Positions 44,229-54,500 are shown, counted from the stretch's first letter. The stretch: DNA of 64,000 nucleotides from DATGMP01 sp035293565 (GCA_035293565.1 DATGMP010000070.1:1-64000), one strand, 5' to 3'. Notes: a model not told the origin generated them from the letters alone. Numbers and translations are program-made.

Positions 44229-45407
44229 ATGAGCGACATCGTCATCGCTTCGGCCGCGCGCACACCGATCGGATCATTCAACGGCGCATTTGCGGCGCTC
44301 ACCGCGCACGAGCTGGGCCGCGCCGCCGTCCAGGCCGCGCTCGAGCGCGCCGGCGTCTCGCCGCAGGAGGTGTCGGAGGTCGTGCTTGGTCAGATTCTGA
44401 CCGCCGGCGAGGGTCAGAACCCGGCGCGCCAAACCTCGATCGGGGCGGGTATCCCCAAGGAGGCCACCGCCATGACCATCAACCAGGTCTGCGGGTCGGG
44501 CCTGCGGGCGGTGGCGCTCGGCTCGCAGGCGATCAAGGCGGGCGACAGCAAGATCGTCGTGGCCGGAGGTCAGGAGAGCATGACCCGCGCGCCCCATGCG
44601 GCCTATCTCAGGGCCGGCGTGCGCATGGGGCCGGCCGAGTTCGTCGATACGATGATCAGGGACGGGCTCTGGGACATCTTCAACGGCTATCACATGGGCG
44701 TGACGGCCGAGAACGTCGCAGAACAATATCAGGTGACGCGCGCGGAGCAGGATGAATTCGCGGTCGCGAGTCAGCAGAAGGCCGAGCAGGCGATCAAATC
44801 CGGCCGCTTCAAGGATGAGATCGTTCCGGTGACGGTCCCCGGCGGCAAAGCGGGCGACAAGGTGGTCGACACCGACGAATATCCGCGCTTCGGCGCCAAT
44901 CTGGAAGCGATGCAGAAGCTCCGGCCTGCCTTCACGAAGGACGGGACGGTGACCGCCGGCAACGCGTCGGGGATCAATGACGGCGCCGCGGCCCTGGTTC
45001 TGATGACCGCAGACGAGGCGGCGCGCCGGGGAATTACGCCGCTGGCGAGGATCGCTTCCTGGGCGACGGTCGGCGTCGATCCCGCGATCATGGGCATCGG
45101 GCCGATCCCCGCCTCTCAGGCCGCGCTCGCCAAAGCCGGCTGGAATGTCGGCGATCTCGACCTGATCGAGGCCAATGAGGCTTTCGCCGCGCAATCCTGC
45201 GCGGTCGCCAAGACGCTCGGCCTTCCAGCCGAGAGGGTCAACGTCAATGGCGGCGCGATCGCCCTCGGTCACCCGATCGGCGCATCAGGCGCCCGCGTGC
45301 TGGTGACGCTTCTCTACGAAATGAAGAAGCGCGACGCCAAGAAGGGGCTTGCCACGCTCTGCATCGGCGGCGGCATGGGAATCGCGATGTGCGTGGAGCG
45401 GGGCTGA
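44229..45407 (+). CDS. phaA: Acetyl-CoA C-acetyltransferase
   Basis: The 392-residue thiolase condenses two acetyl-CoA to acetoacetyl-CoA, the first step of PHB synthesis. It has the acylated Cys in NQVCGSGLRAV (about residue 89), GGQESMTRAPH, the His in GGAIALGHPIGASGARVL and the C-terminal CIGGGMGIAM. GGAGG lies upstream of ATG 44229. It lies 42 nt past the PhaC-like gene, which supports the PHB role; phaB is not in the window. Confidence 0.94.
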   Translation: MSDIVIASAARTPIGSFNGAFAALTAHELGRAAVQAALERAGVSPQEVSEVVLGQILTAGEGQNPARQTSIGAGIPKEATAMTINQVCGSGLRAVALGSQAIKAGDSKIVVAGGQESMTRAPHAAYLRAGVRMGPAEFVDTMIRDGLWDIFNGYHMGVTAENVAEQYQVTRAEQDEFAVASQQKAEQAIKSGRFKDEIVPVTVPGGKAGDKVVDTDEYPRFGANLEAMQKLRPAFTKDGTVTAGNASGINDGAAALVLMTADEAARRGITPLARIASWATVGVDPAIMGIGPIPASQAALAKAGWNVGDLDLIEANEAFAAQSCAVAKTLGLPAERVNVNGGAIALGHPIGASGARVLVTLLYEMKKRDAKKGLATLCIGGGMGIAMCVERG

Positions 45408-45427
45408 CAGCCCGCTCCTTCGAGCGC

Positions 45428-46240
45428 CTACTGCTTCGGCTTCTCGAACTTCAGGACGAAATTATCGGCTTCGCCGATCGCGGCGTATTTGTCGTGATCC
45501 TTGTCCTTGAACATGAAGGTCGGCGGCAGGCGCCAGACGATCCCGTCTTTCGGATCTTTCGGATTGGCGTTGATCTCCGACTTGCCGACAAGCTTGAACC
45601 CGGCCTTTTCCGCCAGCGCGATCGTGTAATCCTCGCGGACATAGCCTGACTTCGCCGTCGGGTCCTGCGGCTGGTCGGTTGCGGCGCGGTGATCCTCGAT
45701 CCCGAGAACGCCGCCCGGCTTCAGCGCCTTGAAGAAGGCGGCCATCGCCTCGTCGGCAAAGCCCATCGCCATCCAATTGTGGAGATTACGGAAGGTCACG
45801 ATCAGATCGACCGATCCCGGCGGGGCGATGTCGTAGCTGCCCTTGCCGAAGGCGACGGTCTTCACATTGCCATAGACCGTTTTGTCGCTGTCGAGCTTCG
45901 CCTGAAACGCCTTGGCTGCATTGCCCATCTCGCCGCCCGGCGCAGGCGGCGGCGATGCCACGATGTAAGTTCCCTTGTCGTGAAGGTAGGGCGCGAGGAT
46001 CTCGGTCCAATAGCCTCCACCCGGCCAGATTTCGACGACGGTCATTGCGGGCTTGATGCCGAAGAATTCGAGTTCTTTGACCGGATGCCGCGCGGGGTCG
46101 CGTGCCTTGAATTGCGGGCTTCGCTCCGGCGCCGCGACGGCTTTGGCGAGAGCGGAATCCTCCACTGCGGTCGCTGTGCGAGGAAGTGCGGCCGCTCCGA
46201 TGACGAGGATAGCGGCGAGAACCGGAAGGACGCGCATCAC
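45428..46240 (-). CDS. Exported SAM-methyltransferase-like protein (COG4798 type)
   Basis: The 270-residue protein has a clear signal peptide (MMRVLPVLAAILVIGAAALPRTATA) followed by a class I methyltransferase-like fold: VVEIWPGGGYWTEILAPYL (motif I variant), VDLIVTFRNLHNWM, and FKALKPGGVLGIEDHRA. This pattern is seen in the COG4798 'predicted methyltransferase' family. An enzyme of this kind in the periplasm is puzzling, since SAM is cytoplasmic. Substrate unknown. It is convergent with phaA. Confidence 0.82.
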   Translation of the reverse strand: MMRVLPVLAAILVIGAAALPRTATAVEDSALAKAVAAPERSPQFKARDPARHPVKELEFFGIKPAMTVVEIWPGGGYWTEILAPYLHDKGTYIVASPPPAPGGEMGNAAKAFQAKLDSDKTVYGNVKTVAFGKGSYDIAPPGSVDLIVTFRNLHNWMAMGFADEAMAAFFKALKPGGVLGIEDHRAATDQPQDPTAKSGYVREDYTIALAEKAGFKLVGKSEINANPKDPKDGIVWRLPPTFMFKDKDHDKYAAIGEADNFVLKFEKPKQ

Positions 46241-46975
46241 GAAGACTCCTTGCAGGGGAGATGGGCGGAGATCGCCGGTATGAGTACTCGGTCGATCGGT
46301 AGCGTCCTGCGGAAGCCCATCAATTGCCAGCTCACCAGGCGGTTCTGTGTTCGTCGCAGACTACCGCGACATACTGCCGCGTGAATGCGTTGCATCGCGT
46401 CCTTGGGCCGTGCGGACCCTTGGATACGGCTTGGGCAATGCGATGGTGTGTCGAAGACTTGATCCGTCCGCGCCGAGCGATTAGCGTACCGCCCTTAGTC
46501 TAAAGAAGCGCCTGTTCAAGGGCCTCGAAAACAGGGACGGGAGCAATCGGTGGGTCACTCTTGGGGTACAGCAGTCATTTTGATCGACGGTCGCGGTCCA
46601 TGCGTGCGCAGAGATTGCGGTGCTTCGCTCAGGCGGATGCCGGCTCCGAAGAGAGGAACGCCGAGCGGTCTGTCGGCATAGCCGATTTTGGCTGCCCAGT
46701 TCCGGCCGGTTCGACCGTAGCCGGACGAGCGCCGAAAGCGGCGTCTGGTCACCATATTTCGCGCAGTCACCAGGGCCTAATCGGGCAGGGGATCGACCTT
46801 CCGCCGATGTATCCGAATGTGATGCGCGATCGGTCAACGATTTTGTCATTGCGGGGCTGGACAAGCGCCGTACAACAGCATAGGCAGCCACGTCTGCCGA
46901 AGCCCGGCAACAAGAGTTTCGAGACGAGAGCGGTCGACTAGAGACGTGTTACGAACCAACAGCGAAAGTGGAACC
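46241..46975. other. Gene-poor 735-base gap before the exb-tonB operon
   Basis: No convincing gene is visible. Open frames at 46481-46891 (minus) and 46561-46941 (plus) overlap each other, have no recognisable domain or good Shine-Dalgarno, and base composition is less GC-rich than the neighbours. A fragment on the minus strand (about 46555-46770) reads slightly protein-like and may be a decayed gene. The exbB promoter should be near the right end. Confidence 0.5.
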
Positions 46976-48067
46976 ATGCAGCGCATCTTCAATATGACCT
47001 CGACGGCGGCGCGCCGTACGGTCTTTGCCCTGGCGCTTCTTGCGCCGGTCGCCTTTGCCGGATCGGCATTGGCACAGGCCGCCAAGCCGGCCGCTCCCGC
47101 CCCGACCGCCGCAGCGCCTGCTGCGCCCGCTCCGGCAACACCGCCCGCGACGGCAGTAGGCACGCCCGCGCCGACCGCCGCCGCTCCCGGCGCCGCTCCG
47201 GCCGCAGCGCCCGGTGCCGCTCCTGCCGCCCCCGGCGCGGCTGCGCCCGGCACACCCGGCGCTCCCGATCAATCGGCGGCGGCTCCCGGCGCCCCCGCCG
47301 CTCCCGGCGCGACGCCGCCGGCCGCCAATGACAACGCCGCTGCCGGCGCTGCGCCTCCGCCGACGAACGAGCCGCCGCAGCTGCGCAACGACATGAGCCC
47401 GGTGACGATGTTCCAGGGCGCGACCGTCGTCGTGAAGGTGGTGATGATCGGCCTGCTGCTCGCCTCGATCGGCAACTTCGCCATCCTGCTCGACAAGAGC
47501 TTCTCTTTCTCGAGCCTCAATCGCCGCGCCTCGGACTTCCTCGCCGTCTTCCGGTCGGCCTCCTCGCTCGACGAGGTCTATCAGAAGGTCGCGAACGAGA
47601 AGAACAACCCGTTGGTCAACATCTTCGTCGCCGGCATGAACGAGCTCCGCGTCTCGCTCGAGCCCGGCACGGTGCCGACCGACGCCGTGCGCGAGCACAT
47701 CGAGGAGCGCGTGGCCACGGCAATGGAGCTGATCGAAACCCGCGAGAGCGAGAAGCTGGGCTCGGGCATGGGCTTCCTTGCCACCGCCGGGTCGATCTCG
47801 CCGTTCGTCGGCCTGTTCGGCACCGTCTGGGGCATCATGAACAGCTTCATCGGCATCGCGAACACGCAGACGACCAACCTCGCGGTCGTGGCGCCGGGTA
47901 TCGCCGAAGCGCTGATGGCCACCGCCATTGGTCTCTTCGCGGCCATCCCGGCGGTCATTTTCTATAACGTGTTCGCGCGGCGCATCGCGGCATTCAACGG
48001 CCGGATGAACCATTTCGTCGGGGAGTTCTCGACGGTGCTGTCGCGTCACCTCGATCGCAAGGCCTGA
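46976..48067 (+). CDS. exbB: ExbB-like proton channel subunit with Pro/Ala-rich extension
   Basis: The 363-residue protein has a signal sequence (about 1-33), a roughly 100-residue Ala/Pro/Gly-rich spacer (about 34-135) and an MotA/TolQ/ExbB domain with three membrane segments (VVVKVVMIGLLLASIGNFAIL; FLATAGSISPFVGLFGTVWGIMNSF; AEALMATAIGLFAAIPAVIFYN). It uses proton motive force to energise TonB. Start 46976 (MQRIFNM) has GTGGA. The long extension is seen in some alphaproteobacterial ExbB proteins. It heads exbB-exbD-exbD-tonB. Confidence 0.93.
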   Translation: MQRIFNMTSTAARRTVFALALLAPVAFAGSALAQAAKPAAPAPTAAAPAAPAPATPPATAVGTPAPTAAAPGAAPAAAPGAAPAAPGAAAPGTPGAPDQSAAAPGAPAAPGATPPAANDNAAAGAAPPPTNEPPQLRNDMSPVTMFQGATVVVKVVMIGLLLASIGNFAILLDKSFSFSSLNRRASDFLAVFRSASSLDEVYQKVANEKNNPLVNIFVAGMNELRVSLEPGTVPTDAVREHIEERVATAMELIETRESEKLGSGMGFLATAGSISPFVGLFGTVWGIMNSFIGIANTQTTNLAVVAPGIAEALMATAIGLFAAIPAVIFYNVFARRIAAFNGRMNHFVGEFSTVLSRHLDRKA

Positions 48068-48070
48068 TCC

Positions 48071-48535
48071 ATGGCGGTCAAGCTTGGCGGCGCGCCGGGC
48101 GCCAAGAAGTATGAGCAGAACGCGGACATGAACGTCACGCCGTTCATCGACATCATGCTGGTTCTGCTCATTATCTTCATGGTCGCGGCGCCGCCGCCGA
48201 TGGTCCACCAGAACGTCAATCTGCCGCCGCAGAATCTGAAGCCGCCGCCGCCGGACCCGAACAACAAACCGTTGTTCATCAGTCTGGCGGACAACGGGTC
48301 GGTGGTGGTGTCGCTCGGCATTGGCGAGGGCGCGACGGCGAACACGGTGGCGTCGATCAACGAAGTCCCGGCCCAGATCATGGCCTTCCTGCCCGACGCC
48401 ACGGCGCGGGCCGACAAGGAGACCTATATCCGAGCCGACTTCGAGGTCCCGTATGACGGGGTCATGCAGCTGATGAACAAGCTCCGCGACGCGGGCATCA
48501 AGAAAATCGGGCTGGTCGGCGAAGCCACCAGCTGA
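48071..48535 (+). CDS. exbD: ExbD-type biopolymer transport protein, first copy
   Basis: The 154-residue protein has a short cytoplasmic tail, one membrane segment with the essential Asp (MNVTPFIDIMLVLLIIFMVAAPPPMV) and a periplasmic domain ending IKKIGLVGEA. It begins 3 nt after exbB. Together with ExbB it forms the TonB motor. It is about 25% Pro in the stretch after the membrane segment (NLKPPPPDPNNKP), unlike the second copy. Confidence 0.93.
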   Translation: MAVKLGGAPGAKKYEQNADMNVTPFIDIMLVLLIIFMVAAPPPMVHQNVNLPPQNLKPPPPDPNNKPLFISLADNGSVVVSLGIGEGATANTVASINEVPAQIMAFLPDATARADKETYIRADFEVPYDGVMQLMNKLRDAGIKKIGLVGEATS

Positions 48536-48550
48536 TCGGAAGGCAGGGCA

Positions 48551-49000
48551 ATGGCAGTCAAATTGGGAGGCGAGGGGCCTCCGGGAAAGAAAGGTTCATC
48601 CTTCGCCGAAAACAGCGAGATCAACGTCACGCCGTTCGTCGATGTGATGCTCGTTCTCCTGATCGTCTTCATGGTGGCGGCGCCCTTGGCGGCCGTGAAC
48701 GTGAAGGTCGACATGCCGAAATCGAACGCGAACGCGGACACCAAGGCCAACTCGCCGGTCTATATCAGCCTGCAGGCCAACGGGAACGTCTTCATCGGCG
48801 ACAACCGCGTGCGTTCGATCCAAGGTGTCGGCGACCGGCTTCAGGCCGACATCCCCGAAGCGAAGCGTGACAACACCAAGCTGATGCTCCGGGCCGATGC
48901 CAGCGTGCCGTATAAGAAGGTTCTGGAGCTGATGAACACTTTGCGGGACGTCGGCTTTTACAAGATCAGCCTCGTCGGCCTCGAATCGGTGAACAAGTAA
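48551..49000 (+). CDS. exbD: ExbD-type biopolymer transport protein, second copy
   Basis: The 149-residue paralogue has the same layout: INVTPFVDVMLVLLIVFMVAAPLAAV with the essential Asp, then a periplasmic domain ending YKISLVGLESV. It lies 15 nt after the first copy. Two ExbD genes in one operon suggest that the motor uses both, or that each is specialised. Confidence 0.93.
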   Translation: MAVKLGGEGPPGKKGSSFAENSEINVTPFVDVMLVLLIVFMVAAPLAAVNVKVDMPKSNANADTKANSPVYISLQANGNVFIGDNRVRSIQGVGDRLQADIPEAKRDNTKLMLRADASVPYKKVLELMNTLRDVGFYKISLVGLESVNK

Positions 49001-49004
49001 GCCC

Positions 49005-49592
49005 ATGCGCCCAGGAATAGCCCTTTCGTTCGGCCTCCACATCGCGCTGGTGGTCTATCTCGCCTTCGCGCTCGCTTTCCATCCGCCCGAGAAGCAGAAG
49101 GATAACGAGGTCGAGGTCAATATGGTGCCGCCGCCGCCACCGCCTCCTCCTCCGCCGCCGCCGCCCGAGGTGAAGACGCAGCAGCCGCTCTTCATTCCGG
49201 CTCTGGCACCGCGCGTCGCCAACGTGCCGACGACGGTTCCCGACCTTCCGATCCCCGCCCAGCCCGAGCTGAAGCGCCAGCCGGCCCAGACGGTGACTCA
49301 GAACAAACCGGTCGAGAAGATATCGCGCAGACCGATCAGCATCGTCCCGCCCTCCTATCCGGAGCGCGCGGAAGATCGGCAGATCGAAGGCTATGTCGAT
49401 TTCGAATTCACCGTCGAAACCGATGGCTCGGTCGGCGATCCCAAGATCACCGCCGAAGTGCCGGAAGGCTACGGTTTCGCCTCCGCCGCCCAGAAGGTGT
49501 TCCCGAAGTGGAAGTTCAAGCCGGAGATCGTCGACGGCAAGCCGGTTCCGACAAAGGCCTATTACCGGTTCAGCTTCAAGCTGGCGAAATAG
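49005..49592 (+). CDS. tonB: TonB energy-transducing protein
   Basis: The 195-residue protein has an N-terminal membrane anchor (IALSFGLHIALVVYLAFAL), a periplasmic Pro-rich spacer with a run of about 14 prolines, and a C-terminal TonB domain (about residues 110-195: PPSYPERAEDRQIEGYVDFEFTV, then ASAAQKVFPKWKFKP). It reaches across the periplasm to TonB boxes, and could serve the four receptors in this window. It starts 4 nt after exbD and ends at a strong terminator. Confidence 0.93.
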   Translation: MRPGIALSFGLHIALVVYLAFALAFHPPEKQKDNEVEVNMVPPPPPPPPPPPPPEVKTQQPLFIPALAPRVANVPTTVPDLPIPAQPELKRQPAQTVTQNKPVEKISRRPISIVPPSYPERAEDRQIEGYVDFEFTVETDGSVGDPKITAEVPEGYGFASAAQKVFPKWKFKPEIVDGKPVPTKAYYRFSFKLAK

Positions 49593-49617
49593 GTCTCTAT
49601 CGACCATCTCACATAAG

Positions 49618-49647
49618 GGCCCGCTCTGCTCGAGAGCGGGCCTTTTT
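49618..49647 (+). terminator. Rho-independent terminator of the exb-tonB operon
   Basis: GGCCCGCTCT and AGAGCGGGCC are perfect 10-bp arms around GCTCG, followed by TTTTT on the plus strand. motB ends 12 nt further on the opposite strand. Confidence 0.92.
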
Positions 49648-49659
49648 CGTATCCGGCTC

Positions 49660-50580
49660 TTACGGCGCCTTTGGTTGCGCAGGGGGCGCCGACCCGTAGA
49701 GCAGCAGGATGGATAGGCGGCGATTGCGCGGATCCAGCGGATCGCTTTTGACGAAGGGCTGCGTATCGGCCAAGCCGACTACATTCGCGATCCTGGCGCC
49801 GTCGAGGCCCCCTTCGATCAGCGCCGCCCGCGTGGAAAGCGCGCGGTCGCTCGACAGACGCCAATTATCGCCGATCCCATTGGTGAAGGGGCGCGCGTCT
49901 GTGTGGCCCCTGACCGACAGCTTATTCGGCAGATTGGCCACGGCGCGCGCCACCAGCCCGACCAGCTGACGGGTCTTGGGGCCCATGGAGGCGCTGCCGG
50001 AATCGAACATCGAATAATTGGCCTGGTCCAGAAGCTGGACCCTGAGCCCCTCCGGCGTCCGGTCGATGACGATGTTGTTCGCGAGATCAGCGAGGCTCGG
50101 ATCTTTGGTGATCGCCTGTTTCAGCGCCTCCTCGGTCTCGGCGAAGCGCTTTTCGTCCTGCTTGCGTATCTCGGCGTCGACATCGGCCTGGGTCGGATCG
50201 GCGGTATCGGGCGAGCGCGAGAATTGATCCTCATCGTCTTTGGGCTCGGGCTGCGCCGGAATGCTGTTCTGTGTGGGATCGAAAGGCGCGCTGGCGCTCG
50301 TCTGCGAACCGGGCTCGGCGATCGTCTTGCCGCCGAGCACGCCGTTGGCGCCGCTGTTGTTCTGAGAGACGGTGAGCGAGGCATCGAAATAGTCCGCGAT
50401 GCCCTTGCGCTGCGTCTCGGTAGTGGCGCCCAGCAGCCAGAGCAGCAGAAAGAACGCCATCATGGCCGTCACGAAATCGGCGTAGGCGACCTTCCATGCG
50501 CCGCCATGATGGCCGTCATGGCCATCATCCTCGATCTTCTTGATGATGATCGTGGGCTTGCCGTCCTCCAGTGCGGACAT
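49660..50580 (-). CDS. motB: Flagellar motor protein MotB
   Basis: The 306-residue protein has one membrane segment (AWKVAYADFVTAMMAFFLLLWLL, with the proton-carrying Asp in YADFVTAMMAFF) and a C-terminal OmpA-like peptidoglycan-binding domain (about 165-300: DSGSASMGPKTRQLV, VRGHTDARPF, WRLSSDRALSTRAAL, DPRNRRLSILLLY). MotB anchors the MotA channel to the wall. It follows motA on the minus strand by 12 nt. No other flagellar genes are in the window. Confidence 0.93.
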   Translation of the reverse strand: MSALEDGKPTIIIKKIEDDGHDGHHGGAWKVAYADFVTAMMAFFLLLWLLGATTETQRKGIADYFDASLTVSQNNSGANGVLGGKTIAEPGSQTSASAPFDPTQNSIPAQPEPKDDEDQFSRSPDTADPTQADVDAEIRKQDEKRFAETEEALKQAITKDPSLADLANNIVIDRTPEGLRVQLLDQANYSMFDSGSASMGPKTRQLVGLVARAVANLPNKLSVRGHTDARPFTNGIGDNWRLSSDRALSTRAALIEGGLDGARIANVVGLADTQPFVKSDPLDPRNRRLSILLLYGSAPPAQPKAP

Positions 50581-50592
50581 GGGAGACGGTCC

Positions 50593-51483
50593 CTAAGCGG
50601 CCTTGGCGACCGGCTTCTCGCCGCTGGCGGCCGCCTGGATCGCCTCTTCGAGCTCGATGAAGCTCGGCTGGAAATGGGTCGGCACGTTGCCGCGCGCGAT
50701 CTCCACGCAAACCTGCGCCGGGTTGCCTTTCAGATAGGCGACGTAAGTGTCGCGGATGATCGCGTAGAATTGGACGTCCTGGTTGTGCGCCTGCTTGATG
50801 CGCGACGCGAAGGGCCCGATCAGACAGTAGGAGAGGAACACGCCGAGGAACGTGCCGACGAGCGCGCTGCCGATCATGCGGCCGAGCACGGCCGGCGGCT
50901 GGTCGATCGAGGCCATCGTCTTGATGACGCCCAGCACCGCCGCGACGATGCCGATCGCAGGCAAGCCGTCGGCCATCGTCTGAAGCGCGGTCGCGGGGGC
51001 AAGGGTCTCGTGATGGTGCTTCTTCAGCTGCTTCTCCATCGCGTCCTCGATCTGGTGCGGATCGTCCAAATTCATCGACACCATGCGGAGCGTGTCGGCG
51101 AGGAATCCCATGGCGAAATGGTCGTGCAGGATCTTCGGATATTTCTGAAAGATGTCGCTCTCATTCGGCTTCTCGATATGCGATTCGAGCGCCAGCACGC
51201 CTTTCTGCTTGATCATGCGGATGATCTCGAAGAGCAGGCAGAGGAGGTCGCGGAAATCATCCTTGGTCCAGCGTGAGCCGCCGAAGACGAGCTTGATCTC
51301 CTTCAAGGTCGCCTTGACCACGAGCATGCTGTTCGAGATGACATAGGCGCCGGCGCTCGCCCCGAAGATGGTCATCAGCTCGAAGGGCAGCGCCTCGAGG
51401 ACGACGGCCAGCTTGCCGCCTTCGATCACATAAGTGCCGAAGACGGCGACCAGAATGACGACGATGCCGACAATGCCGACCAT
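50593..51483 (-). CDS. motA: Flagellar motor protein MotA
   Basis: The 296-residue protein has four membrane segments (VGIVGIVVILVAVFGTYVIEGG near the start and PAIGIVAAVLGVIKTM, FLSYCLIGPFA later) and a large cytoplasmic loop between segments 2 and 3 with DPHQIEDAMEKQLKKHHHE. It forms the proton channel with MotB and converts ion flow to torque. Genes are ordered motA-motB. Confidence 0.93.
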   Translation of the reverse strand: MVGIVGIVVILVAVFGTYVIEGGKLAVVLEALPFELMTIFGASAGAYVISNSMLVVKATLKEIKLVFGGSRWTKDDFRDLLCLLFEIIRMIKQKGVLALESHIEKPNESDIFQKYPKILHDHFAMGFLADTLRMVSMNLDDPHQIEDAMEKQLKKHHHETLAPATALQTMADGLPAIGIVAAVLGVIKTMASIDQPPAVLGRMIGSALVGTFLGVFLSYCLIGPFASRIKQAHNQDVQFYAIIRDTYVAYLKGNPAQVCVEIARGNVPTHFQPSFIELEEAIQAAASGEKPVAKAA

Positions 51484-51575
51484 GGAGAGCCCTGCGCTGA
51501 GATACGCCTTTGGGCTATCAATGAGCCGTAAGGGTTTAGATGGGATTAATCATCCGCCCTAATGGGTTGCGGACG

Positions 51576-54500
51576 CTATTCGGCGGCCCCGGACAGGGGT
51601 TCGGGCAGACCCGTCGCGTCGCCGAGAGCTTCACCGGCCTTTCCAGCCCTGCGGGAACCCCGCAGCCAGGCGCCGAACCGATCGAGATAGAGATAGACGA
51701 CCGGCGTCGTGAACAGGGTGAGCGCCTGACTGACGATCAGGCCGCCCACGATCGCGACGCCCAGCGGCCGACGGAACTCCGATCCGGCGCCGTGGGAAAG
51801 CATCAGCGGTATGCCGCTGAAAAGCGCCGACATCGTGGTCATCAAAATTGGCCGGAAGCGCAGCAGCGCGGCGTGATAGATCGACGCTTCCGGAGACATG
51901 TTCTCGTGTCGTTCCGCCTCGAGCGCGAAGTCGATCATCATGATCGCGTTCTTCTTCACGATGCCGATCAGGAGGATGATCCCGATCAACCCCATCATGT
52001 CGAGCGGATAGCCAAAGAGGGCGAGAAAGAGCAACGCGCCGACCCCGGCGGAAGGCAAGGTCGAGAGGATCGTCAACGGGTGGATGTAGCTCTCATAGAG
52101 GACGCCCAACACGATGTAGACCGCGACGAGCGCGGCCGCGATCAGATAGGGCATCGTCGCAAGCGATGCTTGGAAGGCCTGCGCGGTTCCCTGGAATGTC
52201 GCAGTGACCGTCGACGGCAGATGGACCTCGGCCTGCGCGCGCTGGATCTGGTTGATGGCATCGCCGAGCGCCACGCCCGGCGACAGGTTGAACGACAGGG
52301 TGATCGCCGGGAACTGGCCCTGATGATTGACCGAAAGTGTGGTCGTTCCCTGCGAGATCTTGGTGAAAGCGCTCAACGGCACCTGCGCGCCGGTCGAGGA
52401 TTTCACGTAGATCTTGCTCAGCGAATCGGGGTTGAGCTGATAGGCCGGGTCGACCTCCTCGACGACATGATACTGGTTGAGCTGAGTGAAGATGGTCGCC
52501 ACTTGGCGTTGGCCGAAAGCGTCGTAGAGAGTGTCGTCGACCTGCTGCGGCAGAACGCCCATGCGCGAGGCCGTCTCTCGGTCGATCGTCACGACGGTGC
52601 TGAGGCCTTCATTCTGCTGATCGGTCGCGACATCCTGCAGCTGGGGCATATGCTGCAGCTTGTCGAGCATGACGGTCGACCAGTGGTTGAGCTCGTCGAT
52701 GTTGGCGTCCTGAAGCGTGTACTGGTACTGCGTCCGCGTCAGCCGGCCGCCGACATTGATGTCCTGACGCGACTGCAGATGCACCTGGAGGCCTTCGATC
52801 TTCGCCAATTTGGGCCGCAGACGCTGAATGACCTCGTCCGACGTCACCGTCCGCTCGTCGAACGGCTTGAGGCTCATGAACATACGGCCCGTATTGCTCG
52901 TGTTGCCGTTGCCCGCTCCAATCGACCAGGGCACGCTTTCCATCGCGGGGTCGGCGGCAATGATTTGCGCGGCCTCCTTCTGCTTGCGCAGCATCTCGGT
53001 GAATGAGATGTCCTGCGAGGCGTCAGTTTCGGCGAAGAGAAGGCCATTGTCCTGCTGCGGAAAGAAGCCTTTCTGAATAATCGCGAACATGAAGCCCGTG
53101 AGCGCGATCGTCGCGACCAGCGAGATCAAGGTCAGCCGCTGGTGCCTGAGCACGATCCTCAGCAGACGGGAATAGTTGTGCACCAGCCAGTCGAATCCGC
53201 GTTCGAGAACCCGGTAGAATCGCGTCTCCTTCTCCTCGTGCTGGGTGAGGAAACGCGCGCACATGGTCGGCGTAAGCGTCAGCGACACGAACGCCGAGAT
53301 GAGCACAGCGACGCTCACCGTCACCGCGAATTCGTGGAACAGCCGCCCGACGATGCCGCCCATCAGCAGCAACGGAATGAAGACCGCGAGCAGCGAAAAC
53401 GTTATCGAAAGGATGGTGAAGCCTATCTGGCCCGCACCCTTTACCGCCGCCTGGTAGGGGCTGTCTCCCTGCTCGATGAAGCGGACGATGTTCTCGATCA
53501 TAACGATCGCGTCGTCGACGACGAAGCCGACCGCGATGGTCAGCGCCATAAGCGACAAATTGTCGAGGCTGTAGCCCAGGAGATACATCGCGCCGAACGT
53601 GCCGACGAGCGACAGCGGCACGGCTATGCCCGGTATCACCGTGGCCCACATTTTTCGCAGGAAAAGGAAAATCACCAGGATCACCAGCGCCACAGCGATT
53701 ATCAGCGTATGCTCGACGTCGGCGAGGGAAGCCCGGATGGTCCGCGTCCGATCCTGCATGACCGCGACATGGATCGCCGGCGGGATCGGCGCCTTGATGC
53801 GCGGCAGTTCGGCCTTCACCAGATCCACGGTCGCGATGATGTTCGCTCCCGGTTGCCGGAATACGCCGATCACGATGCCGGGATGAAGGCCGGCCCATGC
53901 CGCGATCCTGGTGTTCTCGACGCTGTCGACCGCAGTTCCTATGTCGGAAATGTGGACCGGCGCGCCATTGCGATAAGCGACGACAATGTGCTTGTAGCCC
54001 TCGGCCTTGAGGATCTGGTCGTTCGCTTGGATCGTTGAGGATTGGTATTTGCCGTCGAAGCTGCCCTTGGGATTATCGATGCTGGTCTGGCTCAACACCG
54101 AGCGCACATCCTCGAGCGAGATCCCTTCGTTCGCGAGCGCCGCCGGGTCGAGCCGGACTCGCACCGCCGGCTTCTGCTCGCCGAAGATGACGACCTGGCC
54201 GACGCCTGGAAGCTGCGATATTTGCTGGGCCAGCATGTTGTCGGCGTAATCGTCGATCTGGTCGATCGGGAACACGTCGGAATAGAGGCCGATGATCATG
54301 ATCGGCGTGTCCGCCGGATTGGTCTTGCGCCAGGTGGGCGGGTTGGGGAGATTCTTCGGGAGCTGTCCGCCTGCGGCCGATATCGCCGCCTGCACGTCCT
54401 GCGCGGCGGCGTCGATGTTGCGTGAGAGGTCGAACTGCAGCGTCACGCTGGTGCTGCCCAGCGTGCTCTGCGACGTCATCTCGGTCAAATCGGGAATTTG

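Noticed and set aside
46481..46941. Overlapping short open frames on both strands in the gap before exbB
   Set aside because: No recognisable domain, no good Shine-Dalgarno, mutual overlap; not supported as genes.
51540..53006. Plus-strand frame opposite the RND transporter
   Set aside because: Arg/Asp/His-rich shadow without a domain.
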